This document shows, in pieces, positions 36,828 to 45,541 of a stretch of 64,000 nt of DNA. Below the pieces are notes generated by a model that made no database searches, was not told the origin of the DNA, and saw only the letters and a program-made list of their open reading frames with translations. Made by a program: the position numbers and the translations under genes. The stretch's first letter is position 1, and the number at the start of each line of letters is the position of its first letter. Origin of the DNA: Verrucomicrobiaceae bacterium (GTDB lineage: Bacteria > Verrucomicrobiota > Verrucomicrobiia > Verrucomicrobiales > Verrucomicrobiaceae); NCBI GenBank assembly GCA_947458455.1, contig CANGYJ010000007.1, positions 186,001 to 250,000 on the forward strand. The letters are read 5' to 3'.

Positions 36828-39143
36828 TCATGGCACCAGCGGCACAATCTCCCGCGCCTTCTTCAAATCCGGCCTCGCAGGCCGAGGATCAAACCAGCGA
36901 TCCTTCGGCGTGGGCGCTTTGGCATCGAGATAGGCACCGAGACGCATTCGCAGGGCTTCAAAGGCAGGCTGTGTGTCTTTGCCAAACTGCGACTTGCCAG
37001 CGTCTTCCTCATTTTTCTTCACGAGTGTGGCGCTGAGGCCAGGAATGGCTCGCACGGCGGCCATGACGCTCTCGCGGCTCTCCCCACTGACGGCGCTGTA
37101 TTGCGTGAGATACTCGACGAGCTGCTGACCGGCGCGGAAGGTCTTCAGGCGCAGGCTGGGCACGGGGCCGTTGTCGGTGGGGTAGAGCACGGAGAGCTCG
37201 TCGGGCGTTTGCCAGGCGTCGGCTTTCCCGATGGTGTTCCAGGGCACCACGCCATCCGCGCCGAGCGACCAGGCCTCGACGCACCACGCGGCGTTGGCGA
37301 TGTTCGGCGTGCCAATGGCGTTCGCGCTGCCATACATGTAGTAGAGATTGCCGCAGTCCTTGGCGCGACGCTGAATGCGCGGCCAGTAGTCGCGCAGCAC
37401 GCCGCTGACGACTTCGACGTTCACGCAGTGATCGAGCAACTCGCGCTGCCACTGCGGGCGGGAAATGTCGGCGCGATAGGTGAGGTGGATGTTCTTGAAC
37501 GGCTCGGTGGCCTTCCAGAACTCTCGACCGTAGTGGCGGATGGCCCAAAAGTCCTGCGTGTGCACCGGTTCATCGAAAATCCACGCCGCGGTGCATTTGC
37601 GCCAGTCGTCCTTTTTGAAGTACACCTTGTTGTTGAGGTAGAATTCAAACATCGGCTCCGTCCAGCCTTTCGCTTCGAAGTGCCGCGCAATCTCCGCCGA
37701 CATCGCGCGGAACTGCGTCCAGTAGGCCTCATCGAACGCGCTCTCGATCCAGTAGCCGCCTTGGAAGTGCTCGTCGTGCTTCATCGGCCAGTTCTCGTTC
37801 AGCAGGAGGTAATACGCCTCCACCGGCACCGCGCCGCGTGGGAGATCGGTGAAGGCGCTGCCATCGAGCAGCGGGCCGAACTCGGCATCGAACTTCGTCC
37901 AGTCCCACTTCCCATCGCCACCGAGCTTTGGCGCGGGTTCGTCCACCTTGCCCGTCCAGCCGTAAGGCAACTGATTCAGCACCACGCGATGCTCATGCGC
38001 GAGCCGGTAGTAGTCACGCACATGCCCCGGCAGGCCGTAGGCGTTCATCTGCGGCAGGAACGACAGGCGATCCGGCAGCGTGAAGTTCCAAACCGTGACC
38101 GTGAAGGGCATCACGGTGCCATTCACCGTCACCGTGCCGCCGTGTTTGCCTGCGGGTGTGTTTTTGGGAATGTGGAGCTCGATGAAGGTGTCATCACCCG
38201 TGCCCGGCATGAGCGGATCATGCATGCCACCGACCTTCGGCATCGAGTAGAGCTTCACGCTCAAGCTTGGCGCTTTGACGATGGCCGGACCCGCGACCGA
38301 AAAACCCATCGTTTCGCCCTTCGCGGCGAAAAAGTGCGTGGAGGCCAGTTCGGAGCCGAAAACGTCTTTCGCGGGCAAATTCGGCTTTTCATCTGAAAGG
38401 GCGGGAATGGGCGGAAAGGTGACCGGATTGACCTGAGTGACCGGATGGACGGTTTTTGGAGCCTCCACCGCACCATCTTCGAGCCACAGCGTGAAGTAGG
38501 GCTTGTGGATGCGCTTGTCCTCGATGCTCGAAACGTAGCGGTTCACGAAATTCGTGAACTTCACCGCATCACCCTCCCGCGTGTATTCGTTGCCGATGTC
38601 GTCGATGACATAAAAGCCATGCGAACGGCCATCGAGCCTCGCCTGGGCCACTTCGGGCGCGATGGGGATGACCTGCCAGCCTTCCGCATCCGGCGCGGAG
38701 GCCTCGCCAAAGCCCCACAGCGATCCGCCTTCGCCGCAAACGACGCTGGTCATGTCGGGATCGTTGTTGCCCCAGCGCAGCTCACCGGTTTTCGCCCATG
38801 CGAAAGAACTCGCGCCCGGTGTCTTCGCGTAGCTGCTGCCGGTGCCTTCCACCCAATCCTGCGAGATCGTGGAAACCGTCGTCCGCCGCAGTGGGGCCTC
38901 TGGCGACGCGAGATGCACATGCAGTTGCGCTTTGACGATCTTCTTCCCGCGCAGCGCCACCGGATCAAAGTCGATGAGAAAGAACTCCTGGATGCCCTTC
39001 AGCTTCAGCCGGTGCGATCCGCCATTGTTCCCCTCCACCTCCTTCGAATAAGCGGAGATCCATAGGTCACGCGAGACTTCGACGCGTTGCTGCGCGTGCA
39101 AAGTGAAGGCGGTCAGGAGGGAGAGAGCGATGCGTGTGATCAT
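36828..39143 (-). CDS. Secreted glycoside-hydrolase-like protein with CBM96/DNRLRE-type N-terminus
   Basis: 771 residues from ATG 39143 (signal MITRIALSLLTAFTLHAQQ). The first 220 residues are a jelly-roll module similar to CBM96/DNRLRE domains (KKIVKAQLHVHLASPE; TISQDWVEGTGS; GWQVIPIAPEVAQARL). The middle and end resemble a glycoside-hydrolase-type barrel near DUF4091 proteins (FTVTVWNFTLPDRLSFLPQ; WDWTKFDAEFGPLL; IGTPNIANAAWCVEAWSLGADGVVPW). Catalytic acids cannot be assigned. Convergent with the DUF4130 gene. Confidence 0.75.
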   Translation of the reverse strand: MITRIALSLLTAFTLHAQQRVEVSRDLWISAYSKEVEGNNGGSHRLKLKGIQEFFLIDFDPVALRGKKIVKAQLHVHLASPEAPLRRTTVSTISQDWVEGTGSSYAKTPGASSFAWAKTGELRWGNNDPDMTSVVCGEGGSLWGFGEASAPDAEGWQVIPIAPEVAQARLDGRSHGFYVIDDIGNEYTREGDAVKFTNFVNRYVSSIEDKRIHKPYFTLWLEDGAVEAPKTVHPVTQVNPVTFPPIPALSDEKPNLPAKDVFGSELASTHFFAAKGETMGFSVAGPAIVKAPSLSVKLYSMPKVGGMHDPLMPGTGDDTFIELHIPKNTPAGKHGGTVTVNGTVMPFTVTVWNFTLPDRLSFLPQMNAYGLPGHVRDYYRLAHEHRVVLNQLPYGWTGKVDEPAPKLGGDGKWDWTKFDAEFGPLLDGSAFTDLPRGAVPVEAYYLLLNENWPMKHDEHFQGGYWIESAFDEAYWTQFRAMSAEIARHFEAKGWTEPMFEFYLNNKVYFKKDDWRKCTAAWIFDEPVHTQDFWAIRHYGREFWKATEPFKNIHLTYRADISRPQWQRELLDHCVNVEVVSGVLRDYWPRIQRRAKDCGNLYYMYGSANAIGTPNIANAAWCVEAWSLGADGVVPWNTIGKADAWQTPDELSVLYPTDNGPVPSLRLKTFRAGQQLVEYLTQYSAVSGESRESVMAAVRAIPGLSATLVKKNEEDAGKSQFGKDTQPAFEALRMRLGAYLDAKAPTPKDRWFDPRPARPDLKKAREIVPLVP

Positions 39144-39256
39144 GGTGGCGGGTGACAATACGAAGAGAATGCTCTCCGCATGTCATCCGAATCCATCAGC
39201 AAGCGGCTGAGTTGCGGCTTCTCGAAAGCGCCGGAGGCCCGGCGCACTCCAGGACG

Positions 39257-39970
39257 CTATCGCGACCATTCACCCGCTCGTGTCAGTGATGACAAGCTCA
39301 CCCGCTGATGCCCGTCAGCGTCGAAATTCGACGGGCTGAGCCACTGCTCGAAGGCGGCACGCAGCACGGGCCATTCTTTGTCGATGGCGGCATACCACGC
39401 GGTGTCGCGGTTGCGGCCTTTGCGCACGGTCGCTTGGCGAAAGATGCCTTCAAAGGACAGGCCGAGACGCAGCGCGGCCTTGTGCGAGGGTTCATTGAGT
39501 GAATCGCACTTCCACTCGTAGCGGCGGTAGCCAAGCTCGAAGGCGTGGCGCATCATGAGAAACATCGCCTCCGTGGCGGCGGGCGTGCGTTGGAGTCTGG
39601 GTGAGAAGTTCAAATGGCCGACCTCGATGCTGCCACAGTCGGGTGTGATGCGCAGGTAGCTCGCCACGCCCACTGCTTCGCCGCTCGCGGCTTCCACGAT
39701 GGCGAAAAAGAGCGGATCTGGGCCGAGGCACTGTTTTTCCAGCCACGTAACATATTCCTCAAACTCGATGAACGGCCCGTAAGGCAGGTAAGTCCAGTTG
39801 GCGCCGGTGGTGTCGAGTGCGTTCGCCTCGAAAAGCTGCCGCGCATGCTTTTCCACCTCCAGCGGCTCCAGCCGGCAAAAACGGCCCTGGATGACCTCAC
39901 GCGCCGGTGCCGGCGGCGGCTTCCAGTCGAGGACGGGTCCGCCAAGGGGCTGGTTTGGGTGGTCAGACAT
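39257..39970 (-). CDS. GNAT family acetyltransferase, RimJ/RimL type
   Basis: 237 residues from ATG 39970 (MSDHPNQPLGGPVLDWKP). Family features: GRFCRLEPLEVEKHARQLF, VGVASYLRITPDCGSIEVGHLNFSP, RTPAATEAMFLMMRHAFELGYRRYEWKCDSLNEPSHKAALRLGLSFEGIFRQATV. Likely N-terminal or small-molecule acetyltransferase; substrate unknown. The track start at 40012 gives an unlikely leader. Confidence 0.9.
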   Translation of the reverse strand: MSDHPNQPLGGPVLDWKPPPAPAREVIQGRFCRLEPLEVEKHARQLFEANALDTTGANWTYLPYGPFIEFEEYVTWLEKQCLGPDPLFFAIVEAASGEAVGVASYLRITPDCGSIEVGHLNFSPRLQRTPAATEAMFLMMRHAFELGYRRYEWKCDSLNEPSHKAALRLGLSFEGIFRQATVRKGRNRDTAWYAAIDKEWPVLRAAFEQWLSPSNFDADGHQRVSLSSLTRAGEWSR

Positions 39971-40073
39971 GGCGTGGCATCCGTCCGCCTGTTCGTGCGC
40001 AGCCTCAAGCAATTCCCAACATCGACGCGAGAAGCTGAGATGGCATCATTCGCGCATGCAAATGCGGAAGGGC

Positions 40074-40616
40074 TTACTTCCAGTTCACCTTCACCTGCTG
40101 TTCGCGGCCGTTGCGGTCGTGGTATTTCACGAAGCCGTGCTCGACGCCGAACTCGTGGACGCATTTGGTCACCTTCACATCGTAGCAGCAGTATTCGGCG
40201 ATCTTTGCCACGAGGCCCTGCTGCCACCACTTCAATGCATCCAGGCCATCGGCGGTCTTGCCTGTGCCGAGCGTGGCAGCGGCGACGGCATCGAGCTTGA
40301 TGCGATGGCCGAGGTGTTTTTCGAGATCGACGAGGAGGTCGAAGCTGTGGAGCTGATCGCGGAAGTCGAAGAGGCTGTGGCCCATGAGCACCTCGTAATC
40401 GAAGCTGATGTGGTTGAAACCTACGACGAGATCGGCACGGCGGAGTTGGTCGATGAGAGCCTGGGTCTCGTCCTCCGTGTAGATCATGTATTCCTGCAGC
40501 TTGGTGCTGTAGGTACAGGCCACGGAGATGCCCATCAGGTGCTTGTTGCCCCAACCGCCCACATCATTGGCCGTGCGGCGTGTTTCGAGGTCAAAATAAA
40601 CGATGTCGCGGGCCAT
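40074..40616 (-). CDS. RNase H-fold exonuclease domain protein (YprB-like)
   Basis: 180 residues. DEDD-type RNase H-like motifs: YFDLETRRTANDVGGWGN (first acids), ADLVVGFNHISFDYEVL (middle Asp) and EYCCYDVKVTKC (last Asp). Matches the YprB-type RNase H-like domain of predicted 3'-5' exonucleases. It follows infA on the same strand by 23 bases, so the pair is probably one transcript. Confidence 0.82.
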   Translation of the reverse strand: MARDIVYFDLETRRTANDVGGWGNKHLMGISVACTYSTKLQEYMIYTEDETQALIDQLRRADLVVGFNHISFDYEVLMGHSLFDFRDQLHSFDLLVDLEKHLGHRIKLDAVAAATLGTGKTADGLDALKWWQQGLVAKIAEYCCYDVKVTKCVHEFGVEHGFVKYHDRNGREQQVKVNWK

Positions 40617-40639
40617 GCGCTCGGATGGAGGTGCGTGGC

Positions 40640-41125
40640 TCAGCCGATGCGGTACACGATGCGAGCCTTGTCCATGTCGTAGGGGGACATTTCGAGCTTC
40701 ACGGCATCCCCGATGACGAGGCGGATGAATTTTTTGCGCATCTTGCCGGAGATGTGGGCGAGCACTTCGTGGCCATTGCCGCGCAGTTTCACGCGAAACA
40801 TGGTGCCGGCGAGCACGGAGGAGATCACGCCTTCGAGTTCGATGGCTTCCTCTTTCGGCTTCACTTCCGGCGGTGGCTCGGGGCGACGCTGCGGCGGGGC
40901 GCTACGAGGAGGTGGAGGGGCGGGGCGAGGCTGATTGCCACCCACGATGCCACGAGGCGGACCGCTGCTGTTGCCACCGACGATGCCACGAGGTGGACCA
41001 CTGCTGCCCGTGCGGGCCGGCCCCGTGCCTCCGACGATGCCACGCGGTGGTCCACTGCTGCGGCCAGGAGGGCCGGAGCGTGAGTTGTGATTCGAGGGGC
41101 CGCGGTTCGGGGGGCGATTCTGCAT
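40640..41125 (-). CDS. infA: Translation initiation factor IF-1 with long Gly/Pro/Arg-rich N-terminal extension
   Basis: 161 residues from ATG 41125 ([13 protein letters not shown]). The C-terminal 70 residues are a full OB-fold IF-1 ([62 protein letters not shown]), which binds the 30S A site. Ahead of it is an 85-residue low-complexity extension with [10 protein letters not shown] occurring three times ([36 protein letters not shown]) plus a proline-rich hinge. Typical IF-1 is about 72 residues. The extension keeps codon phase and is in the same frame, so I treat it as real, but the start could be later. No membrane or DNA motif was seen. Confidence 0.88.
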   Translation of the reverse strand: MQNRPPNRGPSNHNSRSGPPGRSSGPPRGIVGGTGPARTGSSGPPRGIVGGNSSGPPRGIVGGNQPRPAPPPPRSAPPQRRPEPPPEVKPKEEAIELEGVISSVLAGTMFRVKLRGNGHEVLAHISGKMRKKFIRLVIGDAVKLEMSPYDMDKARIVYRIG

Positions 41126-41343
41126 AAGGGAAAGTACGAGAGAAAAACTAGGCGGGGAGGATGTACCCTCAAACGGGGATGACAAGGCGGAAAATCGCCA
41201 AAGCCCGGCGGCCAAGAGCGTCACTTTGGCATGGGTGGTCAGGAAGGCTGGACTTTGGGAGTCGGAAAAAGTGGTTGCGTCTCCTCCGAAAGTCTCCACT
41301 GTCCGCCCCCGCTCGAATCCCCACCCTTTTTCCACCCCGTATC

Positions 41344-41592
41344 ATGGCCGTCGTTATCCGTCTCCGTCAAGAAGGTGCCAGGCACCGCCCTGTCTTCCGC
41401 ATCATCGCTACCGACAAGCGCGTCCGTCGTGATGGCCGCTTCCTTGAGATTCTCGGCACTTATGATCCCCAGAAGGGCATCGAAAACGCCACAGTGAAGC
41501 TCGATCGCGTGCAGGACTGGGTTTCCAAAGGCGCCAAGCCTTCCGACACCGTCGCCAGCATCATCAAGCACGCCACCAAGGCTGCTGCCTGA
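41344..41592 (+). CDS. rpsP: 30S ribosomal protein bS16
   Basis: 82 residues from ATG 41344 (MAVVIRLRQEGARHRPVFRI), after a non-coding leader that the track includes. Standard bS16 features: RHRPVFRIIATDKRVRRDGRFLEILGTYDP, GIENATVKLDRVQDWVSKGAKPSDTV. The usual rimM-trmD-rplS neighbours do not follow; instead a terminator and a KH protein. No purine-rich ribosome site is seen upstream. Confidence 0.97.
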   Translation: MAVVIRLRQEGARHRPVFRIIATDKRVRRDGRFLEILGTYDPQKGIENATVKLDRVQDWVSKGAKPSDTVASIIKHATKAAA

Positions 41593-41624
41593 TATTAGTC
41601 CGGCTCGATTCGACGCCTTTTTTC

Positions 41625-41665
41625 AAAGAACCCGGTGCCTGTCAATGGACCGGGTTCTTTTGTTT
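41625..41665 (+). terminator. Rho-independent terminator after rpsP
   Basis: AAAGAACCCGGT / ACCGGGTTCTTT stem of 12 bases around a 12-base loop, ending in a T-rich run (TTTTGTTTG). It separates rpsP from the KH gene. Confidence 0.88.
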
Positions 41666-41698
41666 GCTCTCTGATTCACCCGTTTCATTCTCCCCGCC

Positions 41699-42007
41699 AT
41701 GGACGCCCCTGAAGCCCTTCGCGAATTCCTCTCCTACGTCGTCGCCAATCTGATCGACCACCCCGAGCAGGCCACCATTGCCGTTGGTCCGGGATCAAAC
41801 GGGGCCACCAGCTACCGTGTGCAGCTTGCCAAAGATGACGTGCGGCATGTGATCGGTAAAAACGGCATGACCGTGAGCGCCATTCGTTCGCTGCTGAATG
41901 TGGCGGCGGAAAAGCATGGCATCAAAATCTCCCTCCGAGTGGACCCGGTGAAGGACGATGAACTGATCGCGGAAGCCTCTCCGGCATCCGAAAGCCCCGC
42001 CGCGTGA
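41699..42007 (+). CDS. khpA: KH domain RNA-binding protein
   Basis: 102 residues. The KH fold carries the GxxG loop (VRHVIGKNGMTVSAIRSLLNVAAEKHGIKI) and a family-typical start (ALREFLSYVVANLIDHPEQ). KhpA-type proteins bind RNA, often with KhpB. The C-terminal tail (DDELIAEASPASESPAA) is acidic and Ser/Ala-rich. Located in the position often near rpsP in bacteria. Confidence 0.9.
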   Translation: MDAPEALREFLSYVVANLIDHPEQATIAVGPGSNGATSYRVQLAKDDVRHVIGKNGMTVSAIRSLLNVAAEKHGIKISLRVDPVKDDELIAEASPASESPAA

Positions 42008-42079
42008 AGGCTGGCTCCCCGGTGAAACCACCGCATTGCTGATTGCATGCCCGTAGCGGCAGCGTACCCATCTGCCGCC

Positions 42080-42388
42080 ATGCTTCACAACGTCTATTTC
42101 TGGCTCAAGCCCGACCTCACCGCCGATCAACGTGCCACCTTTGAATCGGAACTCGCCCTGCTTCCGAAGATCAGCTACCTCGCCCACGGGTTCGTTGGCA
42201 AACCGGCTCCCACGGAGAAGCGCCCCGTCACGGATCACTCGTTCAGCTATTCCATCTCGCTGCTTTTCAAGACCATGGAGGACCACGAGTTTTACCAGAA
42301 GGGCTGCCCGGATCACCAGCGCTTCGTGGACACCTGCAAGACCTTCTGGGAGCGCGTCGTCGTGTATGACAGCTCACCCTTGAGCTGA
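42080..42388 (+). CDS. Stress-responsive A/B barrel (Dabb) protein
   Basis: 102 residues from ATG 42080 (MLHNVYFWLKPDLTADQRAT). Dabb features: MLHNVYFWLKPD, FSYSISLLFKTMEDHEFYQKGCPDHQRFVDTCKTFWERVVVYDS. Dimeric ferredoxin-like fold proteins of unknown or varied function. No close partner gene. Confidence 0.85.
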   Translation: MLHNVYFWLKPDLTADQRATFESELALLPKISYLAHGFVGKPAPTEKRPVTDHSFSYSISLLFKTMEDHEFYQKGCPDHQRFVDTCKTFWERVVVYDSSPLS

Positions 42389-42406
42389 GTTTTACCTCTT
42401 CCAGCC

Positions 42407-43747
42407 ATGTCTTACACCTTCCCCAAGTCGGCGGAGCTCTTCGCTCGTGCTCAAAACAGCATCGCCGCCGGCGTGAACAGCGGCATCCGCAAGATGGAGG
42501 CCCCCGTGCCGCTGTATTTCGATCACGGCAAGGGTTCGCGGCTCTTTGATTTGGATGGAAATGAGTACATCGACTTCCAGATCGGTCAGGGAGCTATTTT
42601 GTATGGTCACGCGCCGCAAGGCATGGCCGAGGCGATCTCCGCGCAGGCCTTCAAAGGCACCCACTGGGCCGCGCAGAGCGAGCTGGAGATCGAAGTGGCC
42701 GAGCGACTGCAAAAAATGATCCCGGGAGCTGAGCGGGTGCGCTTTAACAACAGCGCCACTGAGGTCGTCCTCTCCGCGCTGCGTCTCGCGAGGGCGCACA
42801 CGGGCCGCCCGCTCATTTTGAAGTTCGAGGGCCACTACCACGGCTGGGCCGATGAAGGTCTCGTCGGTTTCGCCCCGCCGCCTGACAAATGGGGCAGCGA
42901 AGAGGACCCCACGCGACTGCATCCCAGCCAGGGCGTCATTCCCGAGGTGCTGAACACCTTTGTTGTCGCCCGCTGGAATGATCCCGAGCACCTGCGCCAA
43001 CGCGTCAAAGAACATCACGGCCAGATCGCCGCGATCATTTTTGAGCCGGTGCTGTGCAACACCGGCTGCATGCCGCCTGTGCCCGGCATGATCGACACCA
43101 TCCGCGAGCTTTGCGATGAAAACGGCATCGTCATGATCGCCGATGAAACCATCACCGGCTTTCGCTTCGGGGCCGGCTGTGCGCAGACCTTCCTCGGCTT
43201 CAAGCCTGATCTGACCGTCCTCGGCAAGGCCGTCGGCGGTGGCGTGCCCTTCGCGGCCCTCGTCGGCAAAGAAGCATTCTTCGCCAAGATCATCAGCGGC
43301 CAGGTGGTGCATGCCGGCACCTTGAATGCCAACCCGCTCTGCCTCGCCGCCGCGAAGTGGTGCCTCGATGAGGTCATCGCCCTTGGTGACAGCCATCCTG
43401 CCGGTGTCATTGATCTCGGCGAGCAGTTGATGGCCGGCCTCTGTCAGCTCGCCCAGCAGCATGCCGTGCCCGTTCTGCCGCAAGGCTTTGGTCTCGTCTT
43501 CCACTGCACCATGCTCAAGCCCGATGTCGAGGAAGGCCCCATCCTCGATTACCGCGACTACGTCCACCGCCACGACGCCCCACGCTGGGCGCACCTCCGC
43601 CGCTGCCTCCTCGAAGAAGGCGTCCGCGCCATCGAACGCGGCCTGTGGTTCATCTCCCTCGCTCATACCCAGGCGGACATTGATGAGGCGCTCAAGCGGG
43701 CTGAGAAGGCCTTCGCAAGGCATGCAGCCGAGTGGAAGGTCGCGTGA
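42407..43747 (+). CDS. Class III aminotransferase (glutamate-1-semialdehyde aminomutase-like)
   Basis: 446 residues. Family motifs: LDGNEYIDFQIGQGAILYGHA, RFNNSATEVVLSALRLARAHTGR, GHYHGWADEG, MIADETITGFRFGAG (PLP-binding Asp), LTVLGKAVGGGVPF (the PLP lysine). It resembles HemL-type aminomutases but lacks other hem genes nearby; substrate could be a different omega-amino acid or sugar. It follows the Dabb gene by 18 bases. Confidence 0.9.
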   Translation: MSYTFPKSAELFARAQNSIAAGVNSGIRKMEAPVPLYFDHGKGSRLFDLDGNEYIDFQIGQGAILYGHAPQGMAEAISAQAFKGTHWAAQSELEIEVAERLQKMIPGAERVRFNNSATEVVLSALRLARAHTGRPLILKFEGHYHGWADEGLVGFAPPPDKWGSEEDPTRLHPSQGVIPEVLNTFVVARWNDPEHLRQRVKEHHGQIAAIIFEPVLCNTGCMPPVPGMIDTIRELCDENGIVMIADETITGFRFGAGCAQTFLGFKPDLTVLGKAVGGGVPFAALVGKEAFFAKIISGQVVHAGTLNANPLCLAAAKWCLDEVIALGDSHPAGVIDLGEQLMAGLCQLAQQHAVPVLPQGFGLVFHCTMLKPDVEEGPILDYRDYVHRHDAPRWAHLRRCLLEEGVRAIERGLWFISLAHTQADIDEALKRAEKAFARHAAEWKVA

Positions 43748-43754
43748 TCCGGCT

Positions 43755-43839
43755 GAATATCGAATAACGAATAAGGAACTCCGAATGATGAAGGCTCAGA
43801 ACTTCAAAATTCGAGATTCATGTTCGACATTCGATATTC
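43755..43839. repeat. GAATATCGAAT inverted repeat
   Basis: GAATATCGAATAACGAATAA and TTCGACATTCGATATTC form inverted arms around about 40 bases (GAATATCGAAT against ATTCGATATTC exact). AT-rich compared with its surroundings. Lies between the aminotransferase and queE. Confidence 0.75.
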
Positions 43840-43899
43840 AAACTCTGTGGTGAAAAACCATCGCAAACCTTCCGACATGCTTCAAAGGGTTCTCCCATC

Positions 43900-44595
43900 A
43901 TGCTGATCTCCGAGATCTTTTACTCTGTGCAGGGCGAAGGGACGCTTGTGGGCGTGCCTTCGGTGTTTGTGCGGACCTCCGGGTGCAATCTGCGATGCCG
44001 CTGGTGTGACACGCCGTATGCGTCGTGGAAGCCCGAAGGCACGGAGATGAGCGTGGAGGAGCTTTTGCAGGCGGTGAATGCGCATCCGACGCGCTTTGTC
44101 GTCGTCACCGGCGGCGAGCCGATGGTGGCGAAGGAGATGCCGCGGCTGCTGCAAAGGCTGCGTGAAGCAGGAAAGCACATCACCATCGAAACGGCGGGCA
44201 CCATCCCGCCGGAGGGCGTGGCCGGTGATCTGGCCTCCATCAGCCCGAAGCTGGCGCATTCGACGCCGGATGAGGCTGCCGCAGGCAAGGCCTGGGTGAA
44301 TAAACATGAGCGCTTGCGGCTTCAGCCGGATGTTTTGCGGGCCTGGTGCTCGACGTATGACTTTCAGCTCAAGTTTGTCATCGCCAGTGAGGCGGATGTT
44401 TTGGAGGTGAAGGCCGTCATCGAGTCCATCGGTATCGAAATGCCCCCGGAGAAGGTTTTGCTCATGCCGGAAGGCATCACGCAGGAGGCGCTGAAAGCCC
44501 GGCAGATGCTGCTGGTGGATATTTGCAAACGCGAGGGCTGGCGCTACTCGCCACGGTTGCACATTGATCTCTTCGGCAACAAGCGCGGCACATGA
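43900..44595 (+). CDS. queE: 7-carboxy-7-deazaguanine synthase
   Basis: 231 residues. Radical SAM enzyme making the 7-deazaguanine core for queuosine. Motifs: EIFYSVQGEGTLVGVPSVFVR, the cluster CNLRCRWCDTPYA (C-x3-C-x2-C), VTGGEPM and ISPKLAHS. Starts 60 bases after the GAATATCGAAT repeat. Overlaps by 4 bases the nuclease gene. Other queuosine genes are not in the window. Confidence 0.92.
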   Translation: MLISEIFYSVQGEGTLVGVPSVFVRTSGCNLRCRWCDTPYASWKPEGTEMSVEELLQAVNAHPTRFVVVTGGEPMVAKEMPRLLQRLREAGKHITIETAGTIPPEGVAGDLASISPKLAHSTPDEAAAGKAWVNKHERLRLQPDVLRAWCSTYDFQLKFVIASEADVLEVKAVIESIGIEMPPEKVLLMPEGITQEALKARQMLLVDICKREGWRYSPRLHIDLFGNKRGT

Positions 44596-45248
44596 GCCCG
44601 GCCTTCAAACGCAAAATCGGCCGTTTGCTCTGGACGCTGGTGCTTGTGACCTTGGTCGCGGTCGAGTTTTGGTTCCGTGCGGTTCGCGAGCCTGCGCCGC
44701 GCGAGCCTGTGGTGGAGGTTCAAATCCTCCAACCGCTCTCCGGCGTCCGCTTCATCGACGATGAGACCAACGATGGCGACAGCTTCGTCGTCGAGCATGA
44801 AGGTCAGAGGCTCGTGCTGCGGCTGTACTTCGTCGATTGCGCTGAAAAGCGGGAGTACAAACTCGTCGCTGGAAGGTTGAAGGATCAGGCCGGTTACTTC
44901 GGCGGCCTCAGCATCCCGCAGACACTGAAGCTCGGCCAGCAGGCGAAAGCCTTCACCGCCGATCTGCTGCGATCTCAGCCTTTCACCGTCTTCACCCGCT
45001 GGGAACGCGTCTATGACAGCGAGCGCATCTACACCGTCATCCGCTTCGATGATGGTGAAGATCTTGCGCACAAGCTGGTGCTTGCTGGCCTCGCCCGCAT
45101 CCACACCAAGGGCGTGAACATGCCCGATGGCCGCAAAGCCAACGACTACGCAAACCACCTCCGCGAGGTCGAAAAGGAAGCCCGCGCCGCCCAACGCGGT
45201 GCCTGGGGCATGCCTCGCCGTGCTCCGAGCGCCGCGAAGAAGCAGTGA
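44592..45248 (+). CDS. Membrane-anchored thermonuclease-family (SNase-like) protein
   Basis: 218 residues starting in the last bases of queE. An N-terminal hydrophobic segment (LLWTLVLVTLVAVEFWF) would anchor or secrete it; then a staphylococcal-nuclease-like barrel (SFVVEHEGQRLVLRLYFVDCAEKREYK; GQQAKAFTADLLRSQPFTVFTRWERVYDSERIYTVIRF; DDGEDLAHKLVLAGLARIHTKG; EVEKEARAAQRGAWG). Likely periplasmic nuclease; catalytic Arg/Glu set is only partly clear. Confidence 0.82.
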   Translation: MSPAFKRKIGRLLWTLVLVTLVAVEFWFRAVREPAPREPVVEVQILQPLSGVRFIDDETNDGDSFVVEHEGQRLVLRLYFVDCAEKREYKLVAGRLKDQAGYFGGLSIPQTLKLGQQAKAFTADLLRSQPFTVFTRWERVYDSERIYTVIRFDDGEDLAHKLVLAGLARIHTKGVNMPDGRKANDYANHLREVEKEARAAQRGAWGMPRRAPSAAKKQ

Positions 45249-45302
45249 CAAGTGGATGCGAAGCCGGAGCGATGCGGCCTGACTCGGAATCGTCAGCGCC
45301 CC

Positions 45303-45475
45303 CCCCCCTCACCCCAACCCTCTCCCCCGGCGTAAACTTGAACTGCGTTGGTGAGTCGTTGGCGGGGAGAGGGAGTGCTCTTTTCGGTCCCTCTCCCCGC
45401 GATCAGTATGCGGCGACTTCACCGCGTGATGCGGGGCTAGCGAAGCGCCGCGAAGCGAAAGGTTGGGTGAGGGGA
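45303..45475. repeat. CCCCTCACC double-hairpin repeat, copy 2
   Basis: Bounded by CCCCTCACCCCAACCCTCTC and GGTTGGGTGAGGGG, with internal GGGGAGAGGGAGTGC and CCCTCTCCCCGCG pairs. About 170 bases in the gap between the nuclease and DUF1501 genes. No gene seen inside. Confidence 0.85.
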
Positions 45476-45541
45476 AGTGCCGCTCGTGACCGAAAATGAC
45501 AGCCCGGCCATTTTCCGCCGTATGAAGCTACCGACTTTCCC

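Noticed and set aside
41161-41343. N-terminal extension of bS16 in the track ORF
   Set aside because: bS16 starts exactly at MAVVIRLRQ; the upstream frame is the divergent promoter region with infA and has no conservation pattern.
44710-44740. tRNA T-arm-like sequence (GGAGGTTCAAATCCTCC)
   Set aside because: It lies inside the nuclease gene, in frame, with no matching acceptor stem 70 bases upstream and no anticodon arm; chance resemblance.
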